NCBI GenBank assembly: GCA_902490735.1
Contig: CABUFC010000004.1
Location: forward strand, 62,001 to 126,000
Length of the DNA: 64,000 nucleotides
Source: an uncultured Oscillospiraceae bacterium
GTDB lineage: Bacteria; Bacillota; Clostridia; Oscillospirales; Acutalibacteraceae
Direction: 5' to 3'
The notes beneath the pieces were generated by a model. It did no database searches, was not told where the DNA came from, and saw nothing but the letters and a program-made list of their open reading frames with translations. The translations under genes and the position numbers were made by a program. Below, one piece after another: positions 57,634 through 64,000 of the stretch. How positions within the stretch are numbered: the stretch's first letter is position 1; each line of letters opens with the position of its first letter.

Positions 57634-59445
57634 ATGTACCGTTCACACGTACTGGTTTGCGGCGGAACAGGGTGTACCTCTTCCGGCAGCGCAAAAATAC
57701 TTGAAGCCTTGGAAAAAGAAATTAAGGCTCAGGGACTCGATAAAGAAGTTAAGGTTGTAAGAACCGGCTGCTTTGGTCTTTGTGCTTTAGGCCCTATTAT
57801 GATCGTTTATCCCGAGGGCACCTTTTATTCCATGGTAAAACCGGAGGACATTCCGGAAATAGTAAGCGAACACCTTTTAAAGGGCCGCGTTGTTACACGC
57901 CTTGTTTACCAAGAAACGGTTGAAAGCGAGGGCAATGTAAAATCCTTAAACGACACGGCTTTCTACAAAAATCAGCACCGTGTAGCTTTAAGGAACTGCG
58001 GTGTTATTAACCCTGAAGACATTGACGAATACATTGGACGCGACGGTTATGCGGCTTTAGGCAAAGTGCTTACCGAAATGACCCCCGACGATGTTATTCA
58101 AACCCTGTTAGACGCGGGTCTTCGCGGACGCGGCGGCGCGGGCTTCCCGACGGGCTTAAAATGGAAATTTGCAAAACAGAACGACGCCGACCAAAAATAC
58201 GTTTGCTGTAACGCCGACGAAGGCGACCCGGGCGCGTTTATGGACCGTTCTGTTCTTGAAGGCGATCCGCACGTTGTTTTAGAGGCTATGGCTATAGCGG
58301 GCTACGCAATCGGCGCTTCTCAAGGCTATATTTACGTTCGTGCAGAATATCCTATAGCTGTTGAAAGATTAAAGGTTGCTATCGGTCAGGCCCGTGAATA
58401 CGGTCTTTTAGGCAAAAACATTTTCGGAACCGACTTTAGCTTTGATATTGACCTTCGTCTTGGTGCCGGCGCATTTGTTTGCGGCGAAGAAACCGCTCTT
58501 ATGACTTCAATCGAAGGCAAGCGCGGCGAACCGAGACCTCGTCCGCCATTCCCGGCAGTTAAAGGCTTGTTCCAAAAACCGACAATTTTAAACAACGTTG
58601 AAACATACGCTAACATTCCGCAAATAATTTTAAACGGTGCAGAATGGTTCTCGGCTATGGGCACCGAAAAATCCAAAGGAACCAAGGTTTTTGCTCTTGG
58701 CGGCAAAATTAAAAACACCGGCCTTGTTGAGGTTCCTATGGGCACAACCCTTAGAACGGTCGTTGAAGAAATCGGCGGCGGTATTCCGAACGGCAAAAAG
58801 TTTAAAGCCGCACAAACCGGCGGTCCTTCGGGCGGATGTATTCCTGCTGAGCATTTTGACGTTCCGATTGATTACGACAATCTTATTGCAATCGGTTCTA
58901 TGATGGGCTCGGGCGGACTTATCGTTATGGACGAAGACAACTGCATGGTTGACATTGCAAAATTCTTCCTTGAGTTTACGGTTGACGAATCCTGCGGAAA
59001 ATGTACCCCGTGCAGAATCGGTACAAAACGTCTTTTGGAAATCCTTACGAGAATTACTAAAGGCCAGGGCAAAATGGAGGATCTTGACGAGCTTAAAACC
59101 CTTTGCGAATACATAAAAGCTAATTCGCTTTGCGGTCTCGGTCAAACCGCTCCGAACCCCGTGCTTTCAACACTCAGATATTTCTACGACGAATATCTTG
59201 CCCACGTTAAGGATAAAAAGTGTCCTGCCGGCGTATGTAAAGATCTTTTAACCTTTACAATTAATAAAGATAAATGTATCGGCTGTGGCATGTGTGCTAG
59301 AAACTGCCCTGCAAATGCAATTTCAAAAACCGATTATATCGCCGAAGGCCACAAGCTTCCTTCGTATTATATTGATCCGGATAAATGTATTAAATGCGGC
59401 GCATGTATAGGAAACTGCAAATTCAGCGCCATAAGCAAACAGTAA
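57634..59445 (+). CDS. hydB: NuoF-like flavin/Fe-S subunit of NADH-linked [FeFe] hydrogenase
   Basis: The 603-residue product combines an N-terminal thioredoxin-like [2Fe-2S] domain (CGGTGCTSSG and CFGLCALGPI, about 1-110) with a NuoF core. The core has GLRGRGGAGFPTGLKWKFA for FMN, CNADEGDPGAFMDR for NADH, an SLBB domain, and the [4Fe-4S] ESCGKCTPCRIG. Two C-terminal ferredoxin clusters are CIGCGMCARNCP and CIKCGACIGNC. This fusion is typical of HydB/HndC of electron-bifurcating or NADH-dependent hydrogenases, which exchange electrons between NADH, ferredoxin and H2. GGGGG precedes ATG 57634. Confidence 0.96.
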   Translation: MYRSHVLVCGGTGCTSSGSAKILEALEKEIKAQGLDKEVKVVRTGCFGLCALGPIMIVYPEGTFYSMVKPEDIPEIVSEHLLKGRVVTRLVYQETVESEGNVKSLNDTAFYKNQHRVALRNCGVINPEDIDEYIGRDGYAALGKVLTEMTPDDVIQTLLDAGLRGRGGAGFPTGLKWKFAKQNDADQKYVCCNADEGDPGAFMDRSVLEGDPHVVLEAMAIAGYAIGASQGYIYVRAEYPIAVERLKVAIGQAREYGLLGKNIFGTDFSFDIDLRLGAGAFVCGEETALMTSIEGKRGEPRPRPPFPAVKGLFQKPTILNNVETYANIPQIILNGAEWFSAMGTEKSKGTKVFALGGKIKNTGLVEVPMGTTLRTVVEEIGGGIPNGKKFKAAQTGGPSGGCIPAEHFDVPIDYDNLIAIGSMMGSGGLIVMDEDNCMVDIAKFFLEFTVDESCGKCTPCRIGTKRLLEILTRITKGQGKMEDLDELKTLCEYIKANSLCGLGQTAPNPVLSTLRYFYDEYLAHVKDKKCPAGVCKDLLTFTINKDKCIGCGMCARNCPANAISKTDYIAEGHKLPSYYIDPDKCIKCGACIGNCKFSAISKQ

Positions 59446-59463
59446 GAAAGGAGTGTGCCGGAT

Positions 59464-61212
59464 ATGGCAGTAAATATTAAAATAAACGGTATGCCCCTTA
59501 GCGTACCCGAAGGAACAACCCTTTTAGAAGCCGCAAGGCTTGCCGGTGTGGATATTCCTACCCTTTGCTTTTTAAAGGACATTAACGAAATCGGCGCCTG
59601 CCGCATGTGCGTTTGCGAGGTTAAAGGTGCAAGAGGTCTTGTTGCCGCTTGTGTATATCCCGTAAACGAAGGCATGGAAGCTTTTACAAACACACCTAAA
59701 ATTATAGATTACAGAAAGAAAACCCTTCAGCTTATTCTTTCTAACCACGATCGCAGCTGTCTTTCTTGTATAAGAAGCAAAAACTGCGAGCTTCAAACCC
59801 TTTGCCGCGACTTAGGCGTTGAGGACGCCGGCAGATTTGACGGTGCAAAACAGCATTTCGATATTGACTACTCCGCTCCGCATATGGTAAGGGATAACAA
59901 CAAATGTATTGTATGCCGTCGCTGTGTAGCGGCATGTAAAAACCAGTTTGTAGGAGTGCTTGGCGCGAGAGACCGCGGATTTAACACATCCATCGGCTGT
60001 GCGTTCGAAGAAGGGCTTAACACTTCGGCCTGCATTAACTGCGGCCAGTGCATAGTATCCTGCCCAACAGGCGCTTTGCATGAAAAAGACCAGTCGGATG
60101 AAGTATTTGCCGCAATCGCCGATCCCGAAAAAACGGTTATCGTTCAAACCGCTCCTTCTATTCGCGCAACCTTAGGCGAGGCATTTGGAATGGAAATCGG
60201 CACTAACGTTACCGGCAAAATGGTAGCGGCATTAAGAAGGCTCGGATTTGACAAGGTTTTCGATACCGATTTTTCCGCCGACCTTACCATAATGGAAGAA
60301 GCCAACGAATTTGTTGAGAGACTTCAAAACGGCGGTACCCTTCCGCTTATAACTTCATGTTCTCCGGGCTGGGTAAAATTCTGCGAGATTTATCATCCCG
60401 AGCTTTTAGACAATCTTTCAAGCTGTAAATCTCCGCAACAGATGTTCGGTGCAATCATTAAAACCTGGTACGCCGAAAAGAACGGACTTGATCCCAAAAA
60501 TATTGTAAACGTATCAATTATGCCGTGTACGGCCAAAAAGTTTGAAATAAACCGCAAAGATCAGTCTGCCGCAGGCAAGGGCATTCCCGATATGGATATT
60601 GCTCTTACAACCCGCGAGCTTGCAAGAATGATCGAGCGCGCCGGCATTAACTTTAAGCTTTTACCCGATGAAGAGTTTGATAATCCGCTTGGTGAAGCAA
60701 GCGGTGCAGGCGTTATCTTCGGCGCTACCGGCGGCGTTATGGAAGCGGCTTTAAGAACTGCCGTTGAAACCATTACCGGAAAACCTCTTGACAACGTTGA
60801 CTTTAAGGAGGTTCGCGGAACCGCTCCTATTAAAGAAGCAACCTTAAATGTTGCCGGCACCGACGTTAAGGTGGCTGTAGCCTCGGGCGCCGCGGCGGCA
60901 AACGTTATGATGGAAAGAGTAAAAGCGGGCGAAAAATTCCACTTTATTGAAATTATGGGATGCCCCGGCGGTTGCGTAAACGGCGGCGGCCAGCCGACTC
61001 AGCCGGCTTCGGTACGTTCGTTTGTAGACTTAAAGGCCCTAAGAGCAAAAGCCCTTTACGACGACGACGCAGCAAATACGGTTCGCAAGTCGCACGAAAA
61101 CCCGATGATAAAAACCCTTTACGGCGAATATCTTGAAAAGCCCGGCAGTCACAAAGCACATAAGATTTTACACACCTCTTATGTGGACCGCTCGGAAGAC
61201 TACAAAAAATAA
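59464..61212 (+). CDS. hydA: [FeFe] hydrogenase catalytic subunit
   Basis: The 582-residue product has an N-terminal [2Fe-2S] domain, a His-ligated cluster (H-x3-C-x2-C-x5-C in NHDRSCLSCIRSKNC), and two ferredoxin clusters (CIVCRRCVAAC, CINCGQCIVSC). The H-domain reads TSCSPGW (Cys299), MPCTAKKFEI (Cys355) and GCPGGCVNGGGQP (Cys500, Cys504), and a small-subunit domain ends it. It makes or oxidises H2 in the cytoplasm with HydB and HydC. Motif L1 has Ser300 where the textbook motif has a second Cys. GGAG is ten bases before ATG 59464; an earlier GTG overlaps that site. Maturases HydEFG are not in the window. Confidence 0.97.
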   Translation: MAVNIKINGMPLSVPEGTTLLEAARLAGVDIPTLCFLKDINEIGACRMCVCEVKGARGLVAACVYPVNEGMEAFTNTPKIIDYRKKTLQLILSNHDRSCLSCIRSKNCELQTLCRDLGVEDAGRFDGAKQHFDIDYSAPHMVRDNNKCIVCRRCVAACKNQFVGVLGARDRGFNTSIGCAFEEGLNTSACINCGQCIVSCPTGALHEKDQSDEVFAAIADPEKTVIVQTAPSIRATLGEAFGMEIGTNVTGKMVAALRRLGFDKVFDTDFSADLTIMEEANEFVERLQNGGTLPLITSCSPGWVKFCEIYHPELLDNLSSCKSPQQMFGAIIKTWYAEKNGLDPKNIVNVSIMPCTAKKFEINRKDQSAAGKGIPDMDIALTTRELARMIERAGINFKLLPDEEFDNPLGEASGAGVIFGATGGVMEAALRTAVETITGKPLDNVDFKEVRGTAPIKEATLNVAGTDVKVAVASGAAAANVMMERVKAGEKFHFIEIMGCPGGCVNGGGQPTQPASVRSFVDLKALRAKALYDDDAANTVRKSHENPMIKTLYGEYLEKPGSHKAHKILHTSYVDRSEDYKK

Positions 61213-61215
61213 TAT

Positions 61216-61248
61216 AAAGGCGAAGGAAAGTCCTTCGCCTTTTATTTT
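61216..61248. terminator. Bidirectional terminator, hydrogenase operon / HAD gene
   Basis: AAAGGCGAAGGA (61216-61227), loop AAG, TCCTTCGCCTTT (61231-61242), then TATTTTAT. Confidence 0.9.
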
Positions 61249-61907
61249 ATAAGCTCAATAGGGAACTGGTAAAAATCAGTTATTACTTTGTTTACAAGGT
61301 CTTTGTCCTTAAAATTTCCCGCCTCTTCGCTTACCCCTACAATATATCCGACATTAGCCGCCCTTGCCGCTAATATTCCTCCGTGGCTGTCCTCGGCTAC
61401 GATTATATCTTCGGGATTAACGCCGATAGTTTTTGCCGCCAGCAAATAAATGTCCGGGTTTGGCTTTCCGGGAAAAGATCCGTCGTCTAAAAGAATCTTT
61501 TCTTTAAAATATTTGTCTATAGGCATGTGCTCTTTGTAAAAGCTTACGTTTTCAATTTCGGAACCCGTGGCTATCATATTGGGCACGCCTTTTTTATTTA
61601 AAAAGGAAAAAAGCTGCTCGGCTCCGTCAACAAATTTAAGCGGCCCGTTTTGCAAACATATTTCGCGGTAAAGCTTTTCTTTAGAGAGCCCAAAGGTGCG
61701 CTCTATACTTTTTGGAATTTCTTTATTGTAAAGCGACCTGTAAATTTCGGGGTTGGTTCTGCCGTGCATGTTTTTATAATAAAAGTCCTCTGTTATATCT
61801 ATTTTTAAAACTTCTTTAGTGTATTTTAACCATGCTGCCGCATGAAACTTAGAATCAAAAAAGAGGGTCCCGTTAAAATCAAAAATTACGCCTTTATATT
61901 TTTTCAT
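61242..61907 (-). CDS. HAD hydrolase, beta-phosphoglucomutase-like
   Basis: The 221-residue product has motif I IFDFNGTLF (about residues 8-16; Asn replaces the second-position acid-side Asp+1 of many relatives), a helical cap, motif II MIATGSE, Lys in FPGKPNPDIYLLAA, and VAEDSHGGILAARAANVGYI as motif IV. This is the beta-phosphoglucomutase/phosphatase subgroup. The substrate is unknown. GGTGAT lies just before ATG 61907. It stands alone between the hydrogenase operon and dnaD. Confidence 0.88.
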   Translation of the reverse strand: MKKYKGVIFDFNGTLFFDSKFHAAAWLKYTKEVLKIDITEDFYYKNMHGRTNPEIYRSLYNKEIPKSIERTFGLSKEKLYREICLQNGPLKFVDGAEQLFSFLNKKGVPNMIATGSEIENVSFYKEHMPIDKYFKEKILLDDGSFPGKPNPDIYLLAAKTIGVNPEDIIVAEDSHGGILAARAANVGYIVGVSEEAGNFKDKDLVNKVITDFYQFPIELIK

Positions 61908-61985
61908 CTTATCACCGAAAGTATTTTAACATTTGCCTTTGTTTTTGTAAATATCTTAATTATACAACTTGTAAAAAAGAGATTG

Positions 61986-62014
61986 TTTACATCTTAAGAA
62001 TATTTTGTTATACT
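61986..62014 (+). promoter_or_regulatory. Promoter placing the transcript start at the dnaD start codon
   Basis: TTTACA (61986-61991), 17 bases, TATACT (62009-62014). Only six bases (AAAAAC) separate it from ATG 62021, so transcription should begin at or next to the start codon. Confidence 0.75.
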
Positions 62015-62020
62015 AAAAAC

Positions 62021-62938
62021 ATGACATATTTATTAAATACAACAAAACTCGGCAACGCCTTTATGCTGCCAAAGGAGCTCGTAAGCAAACATCTAAAGCT
62101 TGCGGGCGCAGTTCAGCTTAAGGTTATTCTTTCGGTTTTTTCGGCGATTGAAGAAGAAATCGTCCCTGAAAAAATTGCCGGGAATTTAAATCTCGACGTA
62201 AATGACGTGTCGGACGCGCTTGGCTTTTGGTGCGAGCTTGGATATTTAAAAACCGAAAGCGTAAAAGAGCCGGCACCTAAAAAAGCCGTTTTAAGAAAGA
62301 CCGAAAAGCCTTCACGCGAAGAAATTGCCGATCGTGCCGAAAGCGACGATAAAATTAAATTTATACTCTCTGAAGCCGAGCAAAAATTCGGAAGGACTCT
62401 TCGCCAGAATGAATGCTCGAGCCTTATTTGGCTTTATTCGGACGAGGGGCTTGCGCCGTCGATTTTAATAATGCTTTTGGACTATTGCCGAATTAACGAC
62501 AAGATGAATATAGGTTACATAGAACGCGTAGCTATTGACTGGATAAATGCCGGAGTTGACACTGTTGCCGCCGCAGAAGAGCGAATAGCTATGCTTGAAG
62601 CCAGAAAAAAAGCCTGGCACAAGGTTTCGGCCGCGTTCGGGCTTGTAAAAAGAAGCCCCAGCGCCAAAGAGGAGCGCCTTGCGTACAAATGGGTGTACGA
62701 ATGGGGATATGATCGCGCTATTTTAAAAGAGGCGTACGACCGCACGGTGGACACAATATCCGAATTTAAAATGAATTACGTCGAAAAGGTTTTGGCCTCA
62801 TTTTATAAAAACGGCATAAAAAACATATCCGACTTAAAAGAATACGACGAAAAAAAGGCAAGCAAAAAAGCCTCTTCAAATTACGGCACTTACGACAAAG
62901 AGGCCTTTAAAAAATCGCTTGAAAAGGATTACGAATAA
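62021..62938 (+). CDS. DnaD domain protein (primosome/helicase loading)
   Basis: The 305-residue product has a winged-helix-like N-terminal part (about 1-85) and two DnaD-type helical domains (about 110-190 and 200-275). The motifs are LIWLYSDEGLAPSILIMLLD with YIERVAIDWINAGVDTVAAA in the first, and YKWVYEWGYDRAILKEAYDR in the second. DnaD/DnaB-type proteins help load the replicative helicase in Firmicutes. It precedes a DnaI/DnaC-like loader, as expected. There is no ribosome site before ATG 62021; the -10 box ends seven bases upstream, so the mRNA is probably leaderless. Confidence 0.9.
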   Translation: MTYLLNTTKLGNAFMLPKELVSKHLKLAGAVQLKVILSVFSAIEEEIVPEKIAGNLNLDVNDVSDALGFWCELGYLKTESVKEPAPKKAVLRKTEKPSREEIADRAESDDKIKFILSEAEQKFGRTLRQNECSSLIWLYSDEGLAPSILIMLLDYCRINDKMNIGYIERVAIDWINAGVDTVAAAEERIAMLEARKKAWHKVSAAFGLVKRSPSAKEERLAYKWVYEWGYDRAILKEAYDRTVDTISEFKMNYVEKVLASFYKNGIKNISDLKEYDEKKASKKASSNYGTYDKEAFKKSLEKDYE

Positions 62939-62947
62939 GGAGTTAAA

Positions 62948-63892
62948 ATGGGTTACAGTTATAACACTATGCTTTCGGCATTAAAGCGCGTCCGCGAAAA
63001 AGCGTCGGCACACAAAGCGCATTACGAAGCCGAAAAAAACAAGGTTTTAAAAAGCTACCCCGAGCTGTCTGATTTAGAAACCTCCCTTATGCAAATAGGT
63101 GCAAAGGCAGGTGTTGCCGCGCTGGCCGGCGATGAAAAAGCTCTTTCGACTTTAAAAAGCGAAACTTTAATACTTAAAGAAAAAACAAAAGCCCTATATA
63201 AAAAAGCGGGCTTTTACGAGTATGCCCCAATATGCCCAAAATGCGGCGATACCGGGTACGTCGGCAAAAATTTTTGCTCTTGCGTATACGAAGAAGCAAA
63301 GCGCGCCGAAAGCGAGGAGTTCTTTTCGACCCTTCCGGATGATATTTCATTTTCGTCCTTTTTACTAAGCTATTATCCCGAAAAGCACAAAAGCGGAATT
63401 AAAAAAATATTTGACCTTTCAAAAAACTTTGCCGAGACCTTTTCCGGCAAAGGCGAAAGTCTTTTGTTTATGGGCGGAACGGGCCTTGGTAAAACACATT
63501 TATCGTTAAGTATTGCGAGGCGGGTGCTTGAACGCGGTTTTGAAGTTGTTTACCGCCCGGCAGACCGGCTTTTTAACGAAATTGAAAAAGAGCATTTTTC
63601 CTATGCCGACACGTCGCCAAATTTAGACCGCGCTTTAAACTGCGATCTTTTAATAATTGACGACCTTGGAACAGAGTTTTCAACAAAATTTACACTTTCA
63701 ATTGCGTATAACATTATTAACGAGCGAATTTTAAGGAAAAAGCCCACGGTTATTAACACAAATCTTTCGGTTGACGAGCTTGAAAGCCGCTACGGCGAAC
63801 GGATTTTATCAAGGCTTATAGGCGAATATACCGTAAAACAGTTTAAAGGCGAAGATATACGGCCAAAAAAGAAAGCGGCGGAGTCAGTTTGA
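62948..63892 (+). CDS. DnaC/DnaI-like replicative helicase loader ATPase
   Basis: The 314-residue product has a helical N-terminal domain (about 1-75) and a zinc-type Cys set, ICPKCGDTGYV followed by FCSCVYEEA (about 93-120), as in DnaI. An AAA+ domain carries LLFMGGTGLGKTHLSLSIAR (Walker A, about 175-195), LLIIDDLGTEF (Walker B) and INTNLSVDELESRYGERILS (sensor 1 and arginine finger region). It loads the DnaB/DnaC-type helicase at origins. AAGGAG precedes ATG 62948, ten bases after the dnaD stop. Confidence 0.93.
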   Translation: MGYSYNTMLSALKRVREKASAHKAHYEAEKNKVLKSYPELSDLETSLMQIGAKAGVAALAGDEKALSTLKSETLILKEKTKALYKKAGFYEYAPICPKCGDTGYVGKNFCSCVYEEAKRAESEEFFSTLPDDISFSSFLLSYYPEKHKSGIKKIFDLSKNFAETFSGKGESLLFMGGTGLGKTHLSLSIARRVLERGFEVVYRPADRLFNEIEKEHFSYADTSPNLDRALNCDLLIIDDLGTEFSTKFTLSIAYNIINERILRKKPTVINTNLSVDELESRYGERILSRLIGEYTVKQFKGEDIRPKKKAAESV

Positions 63893-63906
63893 TTCCACCG
63901 CTTTTT
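63871..63906. terminator. Probable terminator overlapping the dnaI stop codon
   Basis: AAAGCGGCGGA (63871-63881) pairs with TTCCACCGCTTT (from 63893) with one mismatch, followed by TTCTATTG. It also contains the end of the convergent gene. Confidence 0.6.
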
Positions 63907-64000
63907 CTATTGAAGGATAAACTATCGACAGCGCCGCTGAAATTATTAACGACTGCACGGCCTCCTCTAAAAGCCGCGCCAAAATAAACACCGAAAGCCC
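63884..64000 (-). CDS. C-terminal end of an unidentified protein (partial)
   Basis: An open frame enters from the right edge on the minus strand and stops with TGA at 63886-63884, giving 38 residues: GLSVFILARLLEEAVQSLII followed by SAALSIVYPSIEKAVESN. The codon use fits the neighbours. It overlaps the last nine bases of the convergent helicase-loader gene. The fragment is too short to identify; part of it is hydrophobic and could be a membrane segment. Confidence 0.55.
   Translation of the reverse strand, partial: GLSVFILARLLEEAVQSLIISAALSIVYPSIEKAVESN

Noticed and set aside
58386..59145. Long antisense ORFs inside hydB
   Set aside because: They are shadows caused by codon bias in a highly conserved gene.

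Overview
This window looks like a chromosome segment of an anaerobic, low-GC Firmicute of the class Clostridia, probably a gut- or rumen-type polysaccharide user. The grounds are an [FeFe]-hydrogenase operon of the NADH-linked multi-subunit type, rubrerythrin and rubredoxin, a dockerin-bearing secreted esterase-like protein, a cysteine T-box, DnaD/DnaI-type replication loaders, strong AGGAGG-type ribosome sites and near-consensus TTGACA-N17-TATAAT promoters. There is no rRNA, so no finer placement is offered. The first ~3.7 kb (Hsp20 tail, DUF1269, LysR, small protein, alpha/beta hydrolase, HMA-protein remnant) is visibly richer in G+C and CTG/ATC/GGC codons than the rest. It may be acquired DNA, or an assembly join.

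Layout. 1-3.7 kb: the compositionally distinct block. 3.7-15.1 kb: mostly single genes, many on the minus strand (tRNA-Leu, CocE-type hydrolase, rubrerythrin + YitT, acyltransferase, GH20-like enzyme, LtrA + nitroreductase, NhaC antiporter, 3D-domain wall protein). 15.5-18.2 kb: DeoR-HAD-sugar kinase operon with phased operator repeats. 18.2-26.4 kb: three tandem paralogous multidomain glycosidase-like proteins on the minus strand, one secreted and two without signal peptides. 26.5-31.5 kb: tRNA-Arg, a lipoprotein, an ECF S-component fused to a DUF1893 domain, a decayed second metA, a palindromic element, and metY-metA. 31.5-34 kb: cca, rubredoxin and a P-loop ATPase. 34-48.5 kb: a long plus-strand block (lipoprotein, two-component system, DUF1385, prmC, recA-recX-rimO-pgsA, T-box-cysE-cysS, methyltransferase, LacI regulator, MATE). 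48.5-54 kb: the dockerin/SGNH protein and gdhA (minus). 54-61.2 kb: LMW phosphatase-rimI-tsaD, then the hydrogenase operon. 61.2-64 kb: HAD phosphatase, dnaD-dnaI and the tail of one more gene.

How the parts work together. Sulfur amino acid supply is controlled by two different RNA devices. cysE-cysS sit behind a tRNA-Cys T-box with specifier UGC. metY-metA sit behind what reads as a classical ribosome-mediated attenuator: a 26-codon leader ORF rich in Met and Cys, an antiterminator arm immediately after its stop codon, and a 10-bp intrinsic terminator just before metY. I consider this leader the most interesting item in the window. Others worth attention are the secreted/intracellular glycosidase-like trio, the ECF-DUF1893 fusion behind its own leader terminator, the palindromic element and metA relic around it, and an apparently leaderless dnaD transcript.
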